Numbered from the stretch's first letter, positions 1-6,333 are shown. The stretch is DNA of 11,929 nt from Parachlamydiales bacterium (GCA_003151315.1 PLXF01000025.1:1-11929), one strand, 5' to 3'. The notes: a model not told the origin generated them from the letters alone. Numbers and translations: made by a program.

Positions 1-1
1 T

Positions 2-154
2 CTAGTCGATCTCGATGGCAACATCAACATTCATGTGAAGATGAAGCAATTTGTCCTTTTTAAATTAACAGAAGCCTTTATCATCTCCATTGATGGAAAA
101 TTAAACGACCCTAAATACCATTTGCAAAAGAAAAACCGATTTTTAGGCATATAA
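2..154 (+). CDS. 3' end of an AsmA-like protein (partial)
   Basis: This is the last 50 codons of a gene that begins upstream of the window; it ends at TAA 152-154. The tail contains the pattern I-S-I-D-G-K-L-N-D-P-K-Y, which resembles the C-terminal 'hydrophobic-x-G-x-L-x-D-P-x' signature of AsmA/TamB-like envelope proteins, which help move lipids between the inner and outer membranes. That resemblance is the only support for the family call, and too little is visible to be sure. The next gene (ComF-like) starts within about 20 bases or may overlap this one, so the two are probably co-transcribed. Confidence 0.5.
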   Translation, partial: LVDLDGNINIHVKMKQFVLFKLTEAFIISIDGKLNDPKYHLQKKNRFLGI

Positions 155-174
155 TAGATCTAATTTATCCCCCT

Positions 175-747
175 TTGTGCCTTTCTTGCGCGCAGCCGTA
201 TGAAAGTCGATTCTTTTGCGCCGCCTGCTGGGATCTATTAGCGCCGCCCGATCCTGTGGGGAGATGCTGCCACTGTTTTGAGCCCGAAGAGCGGGAATTA
301 TGCCAAAAATGTCGCACGGCGCCCGATTTTTGTTTTCCCCGCGCGAGACTTTTTGAATGGTCGCCGCCCGCCTCTATTTTGCGCAGCAAAATAGGAGAAG
401 AAGAGGTAGATATCGCGACCGCTTCGATGGCTCTTATTTTTTGGCATCGATTGGGCTGGGACGTTCCCGATCTAATTGTTGAGGTGCCCCACGAATCAGG
501 CTCAAAAAAATGCAGCTGTATTATTCGCGCCTTTGCTTCCCTCTTAGGTTGTCCTTTTATACCTCTTTTAAAACGCAAATATGGCGCCTTTTTAATGTCC
601 TCGATCGGGTTGAAAGAAATCTCTATCGAACCAGAGCGATCAATTCTCCTGATCGATCCAGGGAGTAGAGTGGAGTGGCTGCAACAAGCCTGTACACAAA
701 TTGCTGAAGTTTTTCCCAAGAAGGGGATGATCCTTTCTCTTTTTTAA
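175..747 (+). CDS. ComF-like zinc-ribbon/phosphoribosyltransferase-related protein, degenerate
   Basis: This 190-aa protein has an N-terminal run of cysteine pairs (CLSC, CAAC, CCHC, CQKC within residues 2-46), as in the zinc ribbon of the ComF/GntX family. The C-terminal half has the layout of a type I phosphoribosyltransferase, but the usual DDxxTTG PRPP loop is absent: the matching stretch reads LLIDPGSRVEWLQQA. Catalytic activity is therefore doubtful. The only convenient start is TTG at 175, without a clear ribosome binding site. Upstream the same frame stays open to 115 and encodes IIDLIYPPLC just before the first CxxC, which is typical ComF N-terminal sequence, so the true start is probably a non-AUG codon near 139-163 overlapping the upstream gene. 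In C. trachomatis the gene next to dnaA2 in this position is, as I recall, CT276. The role is unknown; ComF proteins are linked to DNA uptake and replication restart in other bacteria. Confidence 0.7.
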   Translation: MCLSCAQPYESRFFCAACWDLLAPPDPVGRCCHCFEPEERELCQKCRTAPDFCFPRARLFEWSPPASILRSKIGEEEVDIATASMALIFWHRLGWDVPDLIVEVPHESGSKKCSCIIRAFASLLGCPFIPLLKRKYGAFLMSSIGLKEISIEPERSILLIDPGSRVEWLQQACTQIAEVFPKKGMILSLF

Positions 748-891
748 CCCATAAGCCTTCTAGATGATGCCGGAGACGAGGTTCGGAGCACGAACTAGCC
801 AGTCTCGTTAATTTTTGCCACAACCCTTTAACAAATAGAGGGATCTTTATTTTTCTTGCGAGGTGCTCCTGCGGACTGTTAAAGTAGCTCC

Positions 892-2235
892 ATGCAAGAC
901 TGTGAAACCAAATCTCCCTGGACTCAATTTCTCGAATTCGTTCAGACGCGGTGCTCCCGCGCCGAATATGCCAATTGGCTCGCCCCAATCCGCCTCGCGC
1001 AAGCGACTCCCGATGAAATTGTTCTCGAGGTTCCCAATATTTTTGTGCAGGAATATCTCCTCGATAATTTTAAAGGGGTCCTGTCCAATTTTTTACCCAT
1101 GAGAACCTCGGGTGATCTCGCGATCACCTTTGTTGTCGCTGCAGCGCCTAAAAAGGAAGCGTCGCGCGCACCTTTACAGGTAGAGCCAGAAACATCAGAT
1201 TCATCCCACTACGAGCTTAAGCTCAATCAACACTACACGTTTGAAAATTTCATCGAAGGGCCTTCGAATCAATTTGTCAAATCGGCTGCAATCGGTGTCG
1301 CTTCTCGTCCGGGAAAAACTTACAATCCTCTCTTTATCCATGGCGGCGTAGGTCTGGGGAAAACCCATTTGCTCCACGGCATTGGCCACTACATTAAAGA
1401 GCACAGCAAAAAAACGAAGATCCAGGCGATCACAACAGAGGCCTTTATCAACGATATCGTCGATAATCTCCGGAATAAATCGATCGATAAAATGAAGCGC
1501 TTTTACCGAACACTAGATGTATTGCTCGTCGATGATATCCAGTTTCTGCAAAACCGACTCAATTTTGAAGAGGAGTTTTGCAACACCTTTGAGGCGCTCA
1601 TCAATCAAAATAAACAGATCGTAATCACAAGCGATAAGCCCCCGTCCCAACTGAAACTTTCTGAGCGGATGGTGGCGCGCATGGAATGGGGCCTAGTCGC
1701 CCACATGGGTGTACCCGATCTGGAGACGCGCGTGGCGATTATTAAACATAAGTCAGAAAGCCGCGGCCTCAATATCCCTAGCCAAATTGCCTTTTTTATC
1801 GCCGAACACATCTACAACAACGTCCGACAAATCGAAGGGGCGGTCAATCGCCTGTGCGCCCATTCGCGCCTTTTAGCGACCGAGCTCAACCAAGATATTG
1901 TCGAGAGGATCTTAAGTGAAATGTTCCAATCCAATGCCCCGCAGAAAAAAGTGTCTGTGGAGAGCATTCTAAAAAGTGTCGCCGCCGTTTTTGAAGTGCG
2001 AGTAAGTGAATTGAAAGGGGAGTCGCGGATCAAAGAGATTGCCACCGCCCGTCAAGTCGCTATGTATCTGGCGAAAGAGCTAATCGACGATTCTCTCATG
2101 AAAATCGCCGTCTCTTTTGGTGGTAAAACGCACTCCACGCTTCTCCACGCCTGGAAAAAGATCACCGATCAAGTGCAACTCAATGAAATACTCCGCCGTC
2201 AAGTGCAAATGGTACGCCGCAACATCGAGTCTTAG
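892..2235 (+). CDS. dnaA: Chromosomal replication initiator DnaA (second chlamydial paralogue type)
   Basis: This 447-aa protein shows complete DnaA architecture. Domain I is at about 1-80, a short linker at about 85-110, and the AAA+ domain at about 113-335, with Walker A GGVGLGKT (151-158), Walker B VLLVDDIQF (210-218), sensor 1 ITSDKPP, the box VII arginine motif ERMVARMEWG and the sensor 2 motif NVRQIEGAVNRL. The DNA-binding domain IV is at about 345-447. It binds DnaA boxes and opens the origin with ATP. The domain IV signature is GGKTHSTLLHA (410-420), whereas most DnaA proteins have GGRDH(T/S)TV; the D-to-T and R-to-K changes fall among base-contacting residues. The gene order (ComF-like before it, TPR pair and rsmH beyond) fits chlamydial dnaA2 (CT275, from memory); chlamydiae usually carry two dnaA genes. 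The ATG at 892 has no strong ribosome binding site. Length is normal and the gene is intact. Confidence 0.97.
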   Translation: MQDCETKSPWTQFLEFVQTRCSRAEYANWLAPIRLAQATPDEIVLEVPNIFVQEYLLDNFKGVLSNFLPMRTSGDLAITFVVAAAPKKEASRAPLQVEPETSDSSHYELKLNQHYTFENFIEGPSNQFVKSAAIGVASRPGKTYNPLFIHGGVGLGKTHLLHGIGHYIKEHSKKTKIQAITTEAFINDIVDNLRNKSIDKMKRFYRTLDVLLVDDIQFLQNRLNFEEEFCNTFEALINQNKQIVITSDKPPSQLKLSERMVARMEWGLVAHMGVPDLETRVAIIKHKSESRGLNIPSQIAFFIAEHIYNNVRQIEGAVNRLCAHSRLLATELNQDIVERILSEMFQSNAPQKKVSVESILKSVAAVFEVRVSELKGESRIKEIATARQVAMYLAKELIDDSLMKIAVSFGGKTHSTLLHAWKKITDQVQLNEILRRQVQMVRRNIES

Positions 2236-2257
2236 AGTCGATAACCTTCGCGGTTCC

Positions 2258-2294
2258 AAAAATCGGCGTTTTCCTTTTTCAAATGCCGATTCTT
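2258..2294. terminator. Hairpin after dnaA, possible terminator or decayed repeat
   Basis: AATCGGC (2261-2267) pairs with GCCGATT (2285-2291). The stem extends outward to ten positions with one mismatch, around a 17-nt loop, 22 bases after the dnaA stop. No long U tract follows. The flanks (TAACC at 2242, TTCTTAAATCA at 2291-2301) resemble the ends of the TA-flanked repeat family found elsewhere in the window, so this may be an old copy doing terminator duty. Confidence 0.35.
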
Positions 2295-2411
2295 AAATCA
2301 GGAACAGCAGACGCATCTTGCTCATTTTCAGGGCTATATTCTTGATAATTCTTTTCTATAATTTTATTTTTTAGTATAAAGTATCCCATTCAACAGACCG
2401 TTAGGCGTTTA

Positions 2412-2446
2412 TGCCGCTCGTGACGATTCTTGAATCACGAGAGGTA
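2412..2446. repeat. Short palindromic TA-flanked repeat, copy 1
   Basis: The left end TGCCGCTCGTGA and the right end TCACGAGAGGTA form an inverted repeat with a perfect CTCGTGA/TCACGAG core around CGATTCTTGAA. TA dinucleotides flank both sides (2410-2411 and 2447-2448). The core ATTCTTGAATCACGA recurs at 5680-5691 (partly), 3706-3721 and 7968-7983, so this is one copy of a dispersed family rather than a local hairpin. Confidence 0.7.
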
Positions 2447-2521
2447 TAACTATATCATTTTTATGAGGTCAATAATGAGTGATTTTTTTTATTTGGTGAC
2501 TGTTTAGTTGCTAAGACTTTT

Positions 2522-2935
2522 TTGTTTTTATTGATGTTTGCCGCTGCATTTTGCATAACTATCCCTCAAACATTCAAAGCTTATCTTTTGTGGAATAGAA
2601 ATCGGAAAGATCTTGCTTTTTCAGTATTTATATTGTTTGCATCTTTGTCGTTTGTTCTTTTAGCCACCACCTATCCGATGTTCCTATCCGAAACTATTAG
2701 GTGGCATCAAACTGTAAGAGGGACGTTTTGGGATTTTGTTTCGTCTGGAGCTATGCTTCTCTTTTTTATCTATTTTTCTATTCCATTTAATTTGCGATCT
2801 TATCGCAAATTAATAAAAAAGAAAAATTCTTTTTCTTTTGCTTGTTTTCTTTTTTTTATTGTTTTGTCGTTGTATAGTATCTCGTTTGTATATGGATCGT
2901 TATTTCAATTGTCAATTTCTTCTGGAGGTTTTTAA
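2522..2935 (+). CDS. Small multi-pass membrane protein, PQ-loop-like, possibly frameshifted
   Basis: The protein is 137 aa and very hydrophobic, with about four membrane segments (residues about 2-22, 30-52, 70-90 and 102-125) and a basic KLIKKK loop. The first segment ends in ITIPQTFKAYLLW, which resembles the PQ motif of SWEET/SemiSWEET and other PQ-loop transporters; this is weak family evidence. The open frame begins at TTG 2522 or ATG 2534, neither with a good ribosome binding site. A better start lies upstream: GAGG at 2465-2468, six bases before ATG 2475. That frame stops after ten codons, just past a run of eight T (2483-2490). One extra T would join MSDFF to the long frame and give about 153 aa. 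The gene may thus be frameshifted, slippage-controlled or misread. It is more AT-rich than dnaA, which suggests acquisition. Confidence 0.55.
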   Translation: MFLLMFAAAFCITIPQTFKAYLLWNRNRKDLAFSVFILFASLSFVLLATTYPMFLSETIRWHQTVRGTFWDFVSSGAMLLFFIYFSIPFNLRSYRKLIKKKNSFSFACFLFFIVLSLYSISFVYGSLFQLSISSGGF

Positions 2936-2937
2936 TT

Positions 2938-2961
2938 ATGGGGCTATTTTTTTGTGCCTAG
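2938..2961 (+). other. Aborted start: strong RBS followed by a 7-codon frame
   Basis: GGAGG at 2924-2928 precedes ATG 2938, but the frame stops at TAG 2959-2961 just after a run of seven T. With one extra T the frame would run to TAA 3036-3038 (33 aa). I cannot tell whether this is a small gene remnant or chance. Positions 2962-3087 otherwise show no gene. Confidence 0.25.
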
Positions 2962-3050
2962 CTATGCCTACGGACAATTCGACTAAAGTTCCCGTTTTTT
3001 CAGATTTAAAAAAGATGTCATATTTACTGAGCGACTAAAATTAACACTTT

Positions 3051-3060
3051 ATGTAGAATG
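3051..3060 (+). promoter_or_regulatory. Possible -10 region of the unknown 135-aa gene
   Basis: TAGAAT (3054-3059) lies about 30 bases before the ATG at 3088. The same ten bases, ATGTAGAATG, recur at 8335-8344 upstream of mraZ. No convincing -35 hexamer is visible in either place, which is not unusual for chlamydial promoters. Weak evidence. Confidence 0.25.
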
Positions 3061-3087
3061 CTCGCTGTTTCAACATAGGAGACCTGT

Positions 3088-3495
3088 ATGGCAAGTATAA
3101 CTGGAATTTCGTCGGTTCAAACATCTGAAGAGAAGCAGAGCAACATTGCGCAGCAATTCGGAAACAGACAAGCGTCGATCAAAGACGGGAAAGTGTTTCA
3201 TACTCATCAAAAGTGCTCTATCATTTACTCTAGGCTATATGAGAGGCCGGGTATTCTTGAGTTGTCAAACCTAGCAGCAGATTTAAGACGCTGTATCAAA
3301 TCTTGCCAAGAGATTAAAGATAAAATGGACCTAACTGAGGGGAATGGGGATCCAAAAATAAAAGCTGCGGTTATCCAAGCTCTTGCTTGCGATGAAAGCG
3401 TTCTTTTTGTGCTTAATGAATGGACAAAACGAGAGATAAAGGTGGGATTTCCGATGCCCTCTTATAATCGCCATGGAAGCAATGGCTCCGATTAG
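3088..3495 (+). CDS. Hypothetical protein, 135 aa
   Basis: I do not recognise this protein. It is soluble, without a signal peptide or membrane segment. The N-terminal 30 residues are rich in Ser, Thr and Gln (MASITGISSVQTSEEKQ...), followed by a mixed, probably helical region (about residues 55-120) with four cysteines. The start is well supported: AGGAGA at 3077-3082 lies five bases before ATG 3088. The Ser/Thr-rich N-terminus would be compatible with a type III secreted protein, but this is only a compositional impression. It sits in the accessory block between a small membrane protein and a beta-barrel protein, with a second small open frame overlapping its 3' end in another phase. Confidence 0.6.
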   Translation: MASITGISSVQTSEEKQSNIAQQFGNRQASIKDGKVFHTHQKCSIIYSRLYERPGILELSNLAADLRRCIKSCQEIKDKMDLTEGNGDPKIKAAVIQALACDESVLFVLNEWTKREIKVGFPMPSYNRHGSNGSD

Positions 3496-3640
3496 TATTC
3501 ATCCAGCAGTTCCCGCTGGCTTTCCTATGGAGACCCCCGAAAAGTTTACGAAAGAATCGCCAATTTTCCATAGAGGAGCGGGAATCGCTGGTATTCACCA
3601 AGGTTTCCTGCTTTCGTTTGAAAGGTTCTCAAGACTTTAG
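3473..3640 (+). CDS. Small ORF, 55 aa, overlapping the preceding gene (doubtful)
   Basis: An open frame begins at ATG 3473 (alternative ATG 3482) and stops at TAG 3638-3640. It encodes MEAMAPISIHPAVPAG... and ends FERFSRL. It overlaps the end of the 135-aa gene by 23 bases in a different phase and has no ribosome binding site. It could be a displaced C-terminus of that gene after a frameshift, a coupled small gene or chance. The proline- and glycine-rich composition does not decide it. Confidence 0.25.
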   Translation: MEAMAPISIHPAVPAGFPMETPEKFTKESPIFHRGAGIAGIHQGFLLSFERFSRL

Positions 3641-3686
3641 CTTATGTAAAACCAGTCGAAAATTTGATGTGCATGACCAAAAAAAT

Positions 3687-3726
3687 TGCCGTTCTTTCTC
3701 TGTCAATTCTTGAGTCACGAACGGTA
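3687..3726. repeat. Short palindromic TA-flanked repeat, copy 2
   Basis: The left end TGCCGTTC and the right end GAACGGTA are complementary over CCGTTC/GAACGG, enclosing CAATTCTTGAGTCAC, the family core. The right side is followed by TA (3727-3728). It lies in the gap before the beta-barrel gene and upstream of its candidate promoter. Confidence 0.6.
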
Positions 3727-3760
3727 TATGTGGACGCCGATGTTAAGTTTCGAGGTGTAG

Positions 3761-3766
3761 TATAAA
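3761..3766 (+). promoter_or_regulatory. Possible -10 of the beta-barrel gene
   Basis: TATAAA at 3761-3766 would start a transcript near 3773 and leave a leader of about 57 bases before ATG 3830. No good -35 hexamer is seen at 16-18 bases upstream, so this rests on the -10 alone. Confidence 0.3.
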
Positions 3767-3829
3767 TTAGTTTAATAGACGGAATAACTCTGTTGAGTGA
3801 TAATGGAGATCCTTTTTCAGGAGGTAATT

Positions 3830-4447
3830 ATGAAAAGGAAATTTTTCTCAACGATTTTTGCACTCGCAGCAGTATCTTGCTTCGCAGTTGACGCAGCATC
3901 TTCTCTCGAGACTCTGACATCCTCCGACATTCCTCGCGAATTTAAGCCGAATGTCCTGGAAAAAACAATAGCCAAGAAGAATAGCTTTGTCTACCTTCGC
4001 ATGGGTGTTGCCGATACGCAAGCTTACCAAAAGCCTGCGTTGGATCGCGCTTTCTTCATTCCTGGTCTCGGCTTGGGTTGGAGAATGAGCAATGTAGTTT
4101 CTGCAGTTGATATCTCTGCGAACTACACACAAGGTTTTGCTGGCGAAAAAGAGGAGCGTAGCTATTTCTACACTCTTCCTAAAGTTAGCTACCTGCGCTA
4201 CGTTAGCCCGCTAAATGATGACAGCTTCTATTATGGCGGCGGTCTGGCATTAGGCGAGATGAGAAATCGCGAAGCTTCCAAGTTCATTGGTATCGTACCT
4301 AGCGTTTCCATCGGTTACGAAATGAACCGTAAAGCTGATATTCACAGCTTCATGGAGTTCGTCGTTAGCCAGCCTACGCTTGCTTTTGTCCAAGAAAACA
4401 AATTCCCCGGACCTCTTGCTGAGCTCTCCGTTGGATTTGGTTACTAA
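3830..4447 (+). CDS. Small beta-barrel outer-membrane protein, 205 aa
   Basis: The start is ATG 3830, preceded five bases upstream by a perfect AGGAGG (3819-3824); the longer frame from GTG 3797 is not needed. Residues 1-23 form a Sec signal peptide (MKRKFFSTIFALAAVSCFAVDA, charged then hydrophobic) with probable cleavage near VDA-A. The mature part alternates aromatic/hydrophobic and polar residues in short strands (VYLRMGVAD, GLGLGWRM, YLRYVSP, YYGGGLALG, PSVSIGYEM) and ends AELSVGFGY, with the C-terminal aromatic residue typical of BAM-inserted barrels. At about 180 mature residues it would make an 8- to 10-strand barrel, much smaller than MOMP. Transport or adhesion are both possible; no specific family is recognised. 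It converges on qmcA with no gap: its stop (4445-4447) touches the qmcA stop. Confidence 0.8.
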   Translation: MKRKFFSTIFALAAVSCFAVDAASSLETLTSSDIPREFKPNVLEKTIAKKNSFVYLRMGVADTQAYQKPALDRAFFIPGLGLGWRMSNVVSAVDISANYTQGFAGEKEERSYFYTLPKVSYLRYVSPLNDDSFYYGGGLALGEMRNREASKFIGIVPSVSIGYEMNRKADIHSFMEFVVSQPTLAFVQENKFPGPLAELSVGFGY

Positions 4448-5446
4448 TTAGCTTGGCTCTCCATAAGGCGCAGAGGTCTCTCTGCGCCTCTCATAAGGAC
4501 TCGCTCCGTTTTTCAACCGATCATAAATAGACATGGCCTCAACTACCATTGCAGCAGGTTGCTGTAAATTGGAAGGGAGGATAATCGTATTCGTCTCTTT
4601 GGCCAGTTGTTTAAAAGCATCGATATATTTCTCAGCGATTTGAATAGCTGCCGCCTTTTCGCCGCCCGTTTGATTCAACGCTGACGCAACCCGTTCAATG
4701 CCGGAAGCCGATGCCTCAGCAATCGATCCGATCGCCTCTGCTTCCCCCTTCGCTCGGTTTACCCGATCGACAAAAGCGGCCTCCGACTCTAACACGACCC
4801 GCTCTTTCATCCCCTCAGCATTGTTAATAAGAGCTTGTCTTTGCCCTTCAGATTCGTTAATCGCCGATTGCCGAAATCCTTCCGATTCCAAAATGCGGGC
4901 CCTTTTCTGCCGCTCGGCCGTCATTTGCAATTCCATCGCCTTGCGGATATCTTCGGGCATTTTAATATCTTTGATCTCATAGCGCAAACACCGGATGCCC
5001 CAGTTATTCGACGCTTCGTTAATCGCTTCCACGATTTTCCCATTTAAACTTTCCCGCTCTTCAAAGGTCTTATCCAAAGCGATTTTCCCGATTTCCGACC
5101 GCATCGTCGTCTGTACCAATTGCGTCAAAGCGTGCAGCGGATTTTTAGCGCCATAAGAAGCGGAGATCGGATCGACAATTTTCACATAGATCACACCATC
5201 GAGGTTTACGCTCACGTTATCTTGTGTAATCGCAGTTTGCTCATGAACCTCGATCGCCTCTTCTTTCAAAGAGTGGCGATAGGCGACAGCGTCGGTAAAA
5301 GGGATGATCCAGTTAAGTCCAGGCCCCAGCGTTTTGTTAAATTTCCCGAGTCGCTGCACAACCCAAGCTTCTTGGTGAGGGACGATATGGAGCCCCTTAT
5401 AGAGAAAAAAGGAGAGAAGGAATAAAAACAGAGGGACAAAAATCAT
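4448..5446 (-). CDS. qmcA: SPFH/Band 7 membrane protein, QmcA/stomatin type
   Basis: This 332-aa protein has one N-terminal membrane anchor (about residues 2-16), then an SPFH (prohibitin) domain recognisable by VPHQEAWVVQRLGKFNKTLGPGLNWIIPF, the segment NVSVNLDGVIYVKIVDP and MRSEIGKIALDKTFEERESLN. A long Ala/Glu-rich coiled coil follows (about 175-265, AERQKRARILESEG...). The family forms large membrane-associated assemblies that influence membrane proteases and lipid domains. Length and order match E. coli QmcA. An NfeD partner, often adjacent to such genes, is not present here. The start ATG 5444-5446 has only a weak upstream purine stretch. Its last codons overlap a strong hairpin (4466-4489) that may also serve the convergent beta-barrel gene. 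Confidence 0.93.
   Translation of the reverse strand: MIFVPLFLFLLSFFLYKGLHIVPHQEAWVVQRLGKFNKTLGPGLNWIIPFTDAVAYRHSLKEEAIEVHEQTAITQDNVSVNLDGVIYVKIVDPISASYGAKNPLHALTQLVQTTMRSEIGKIALDKTFEERESLNGKIVEAINEASNNWGIRCLRYEIKDIKMPEDIRKAMELQMTAERQKRARILESEGFRQSAINESEGQRQALINNAEGMKERVVLESEAAFVDRVNRAKGEAEAIGSIAEASASGIERVASALNQTGGEKAAAIQIAEKYIDAFKQLAKETNTIILPSNLQQPAAMVVEAMSIYDRLKNGASPYERRRETSAPYGEPS
4466..4489. terminator. Hairpin between convergent genes, inside the qmcA 3' end
   Basis: AGGCGCAGAG (4466-4475) is a perfect 10-bp complement of CTCTGCGCCT (4480-4489) with a 4-nt loop. It starts 18 bases after the beta-barrel stop codon and ends about 40 bases inside qmcA. There is no U tract on either strand, so it is an incomplete intrinsic terminator; it may instead protect the 3' end of the beta-barrel mRNA. 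Confidence 0.55.
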
Positions 5447-5474
5447 GGTTACAGATCTCTTGAATAAACTTGTG

Positions 5475-5503
5475 TATATACTGTGCGCGGGTAGTTCCTT
5501 AAA
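5475..5503 (-). promoter_or_regulatory. Candidate qmcA promoter
   Basis: On the minus strand TTTAAG (5503-5498) and TATATA (5480-5475) are separated by 17 bases, about 30 bases before the qmcA ATG. The -10 matches well; the -35 matches only at three positions. Confidence 0.3.
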
Positions 5504-5530
5504 TTTTTGCAGACATCATGACGGCTCAAC

Positions 5531-5575
5531 GATCACTCGTGGGAAATATTGATGCAATACTCCCGGCGAGTGATC
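5531..5575. terminator. Long hairpin, possible terminator of the Inc-like gene
   Basis: GATCACTCG (5531-5539) is perfectly complementary to CGAGTGATC (5567-5575), and the stem continues with GGGA/TCCC after a small bulge, enclosing an AT-rich loop. It lies about 180 bases beyond the stop of the minus-strand Inc-like gene and about 85 bases upstream of qmcA. It lacks a U tract and does not match the TA-flanked repeat family, so its role is open. Confidence 0.4.
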
Positions 5576-5672
5576 ATTCAGAGACGCCAAAAATCAGGAA
5601 TCTACCCGCGCTCGGTATAGTCATATCACAAAAAACAATTTTGCAGTGTTTGGCAAATGGGCCAAATCGATA

Positions 5673-5697
5673 TACCGTTCTTGAATCACGAATAGTA
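5673..5697. repeat. Short palindromic TA-flanked repeat, copy 3
   Basis: TACCGTTC and GAATAGTA are complementary with two wobble-type differences, around TTGAATCAC. TA flanks both sides (5671-5672, 5698-5699). At 25 bp it is the most compact copy of the family. It lies shortly downstream of the minus-strand Inc-like gene. Confidence 0.6.
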
Positions 5698-5751
5698 TAG
5701 ATACCAAAGTTGAGAGGAACAAGTTTTTGAAACCTTACTTTGTAGACACGC

Positions 5752-6315
5752 TTATGGACGCATCCGAAGATCCGCATCCTTTTCAATGGGTGTGCGGGCT
5801 TGCCAAAGATGTTTGGCGAGAGGTTTCCCAAATATCTTTTGGAGATTTTGGAATTCGGTGTTATGGCCTTCAGCGCGTAATTTCTGTACCATCACCTCTT
5901 CGCCAAGGCGGTAGCAGCCACGTAAATATCTCGCAAATCGTATTTGATCGTTTGCAGAGTCGTCTGCTAAAACAATTTGGGAAAAAGTCTTATCTTCTAT
6001 TTCGGCAGCATCCTTTTTTCTGACTAAATCCATGCGAGTAATACAACTAAAGAATCCTCCTACGACACCATAAGTTAAAGCGAGCCCGCCAAGTAAAGAA
6101 AAAATAAGCGAGAAGGGATCAGAAAGTGCAGATACGGCTATGATTGTTAGGGGAAGTCCAATAACAAGCGCTCCCAAGCAGGAGTAAAGAAATTTATTCC
6201 AGGTCTCTATTTCAGAAGAGATCTTCTGTATTTTTTCAGTAGTCGTTGTTTGTGAAGAAGCGGAAGTCCGAGGTAAGAGTGGAGTAAATGTTTGTTTTGT
6301 AATACTGTTTGTCAT
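5752..6315 (-). CDS. Candidate inclusion-membrane (Inc-like) protein with bilobed hydrophobic domain
   Basis: The chosen start is ATG 6313-6315 (187 aa) because AGGGA lies six bases upstream; the longer frame from 6348 has no ribosome binding site. Residues 1-41 are Ser/Thr-rich and polar, without a Sec signal peptide. Residues about 42-64 (FLYSCLGALVIGLPLTIIAV...) and 68-92 (FSLIFSLLGGLALTYGVV...) are two membrane segments separated by only a few residues, and the remaining 90 residues form a charged tail. This two-lobed hydrophobic domain with both ends polar is the hallmark of chlamydial Inc proteins, which are type III secreted into the host vacuole membrane with both ends facing the host cytosol. 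I recognise the architecture only, not a specific family, and ordinary two-TM proteins can look similar. Confidence 0.7.
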   Translation of the reverse strand: MTNSITKQTFTPLLPRTSASSQTTTTEKIQKISSEIETWNKFLYSCLGALVIGLPLTIIAVSALSDPFSLIFSLLGGLALTYGVVGGFFSCITRMDLVRKKDAAEIEDKTFSQIVLADDSANDQIRFARYLRGCYRLGEEVMVQKLRAEGHNTEFQNLQKIFGKPLAKHLWQARTPIEKDADLRMRP

Positions 6316-6333
6316 TTTATTCCCTATTTTAAC

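Larger units (their letters stand above)
5447..5751. other. Intergenic region upstream of qmcA, no gene seen
   Basis: This 305-base gap lies between two minus-strand genes. It contains a candidate qmcA promoter, a long hairpin (5531-5575) and one TA-flanked palindromic repeat (5673-5697), listed separately. The small open frames that cross it have no ribosome binding site and antisense neighbours, so I treat them as chance. Confidence 0.6.

Noticed and set aside
165..719. 184-aa minus-strand open frame opposite the ComF-like gene
   Set aside because: It is the antisense of a gene with clear cysteine motifs; its product has no recognisable feature.
856..884. TTGCGA-17-TTAAAG before dnaA as a promoter
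   Set aside because: The -10 matches at only three positions; it does not stand out from background.
2342..2362. TTGATA and TATAAT after dnaA as a promoter
   Set aside because: The two hexamers are only nine bases apart, too close for a sigma factor.
2838..3038. 66-aa plus-strand frame overlapping the end of the membrane-protein gene
   Set aside because: It begins inside the other gene in another phase without a ribosome binding site; only its tail might be part of the aborted frame at 2938.
3413..3601. 62-aa minus-strand frame in the region of the small ORF
   Set aside because: It has no start signal and no homology that I recognise.
5727..6023. 98-aa plus-strand frame opposite the Inc-like gene
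   Set aside because: It has no ribosome binding site and is antisense to a gene with clear membrane topology.
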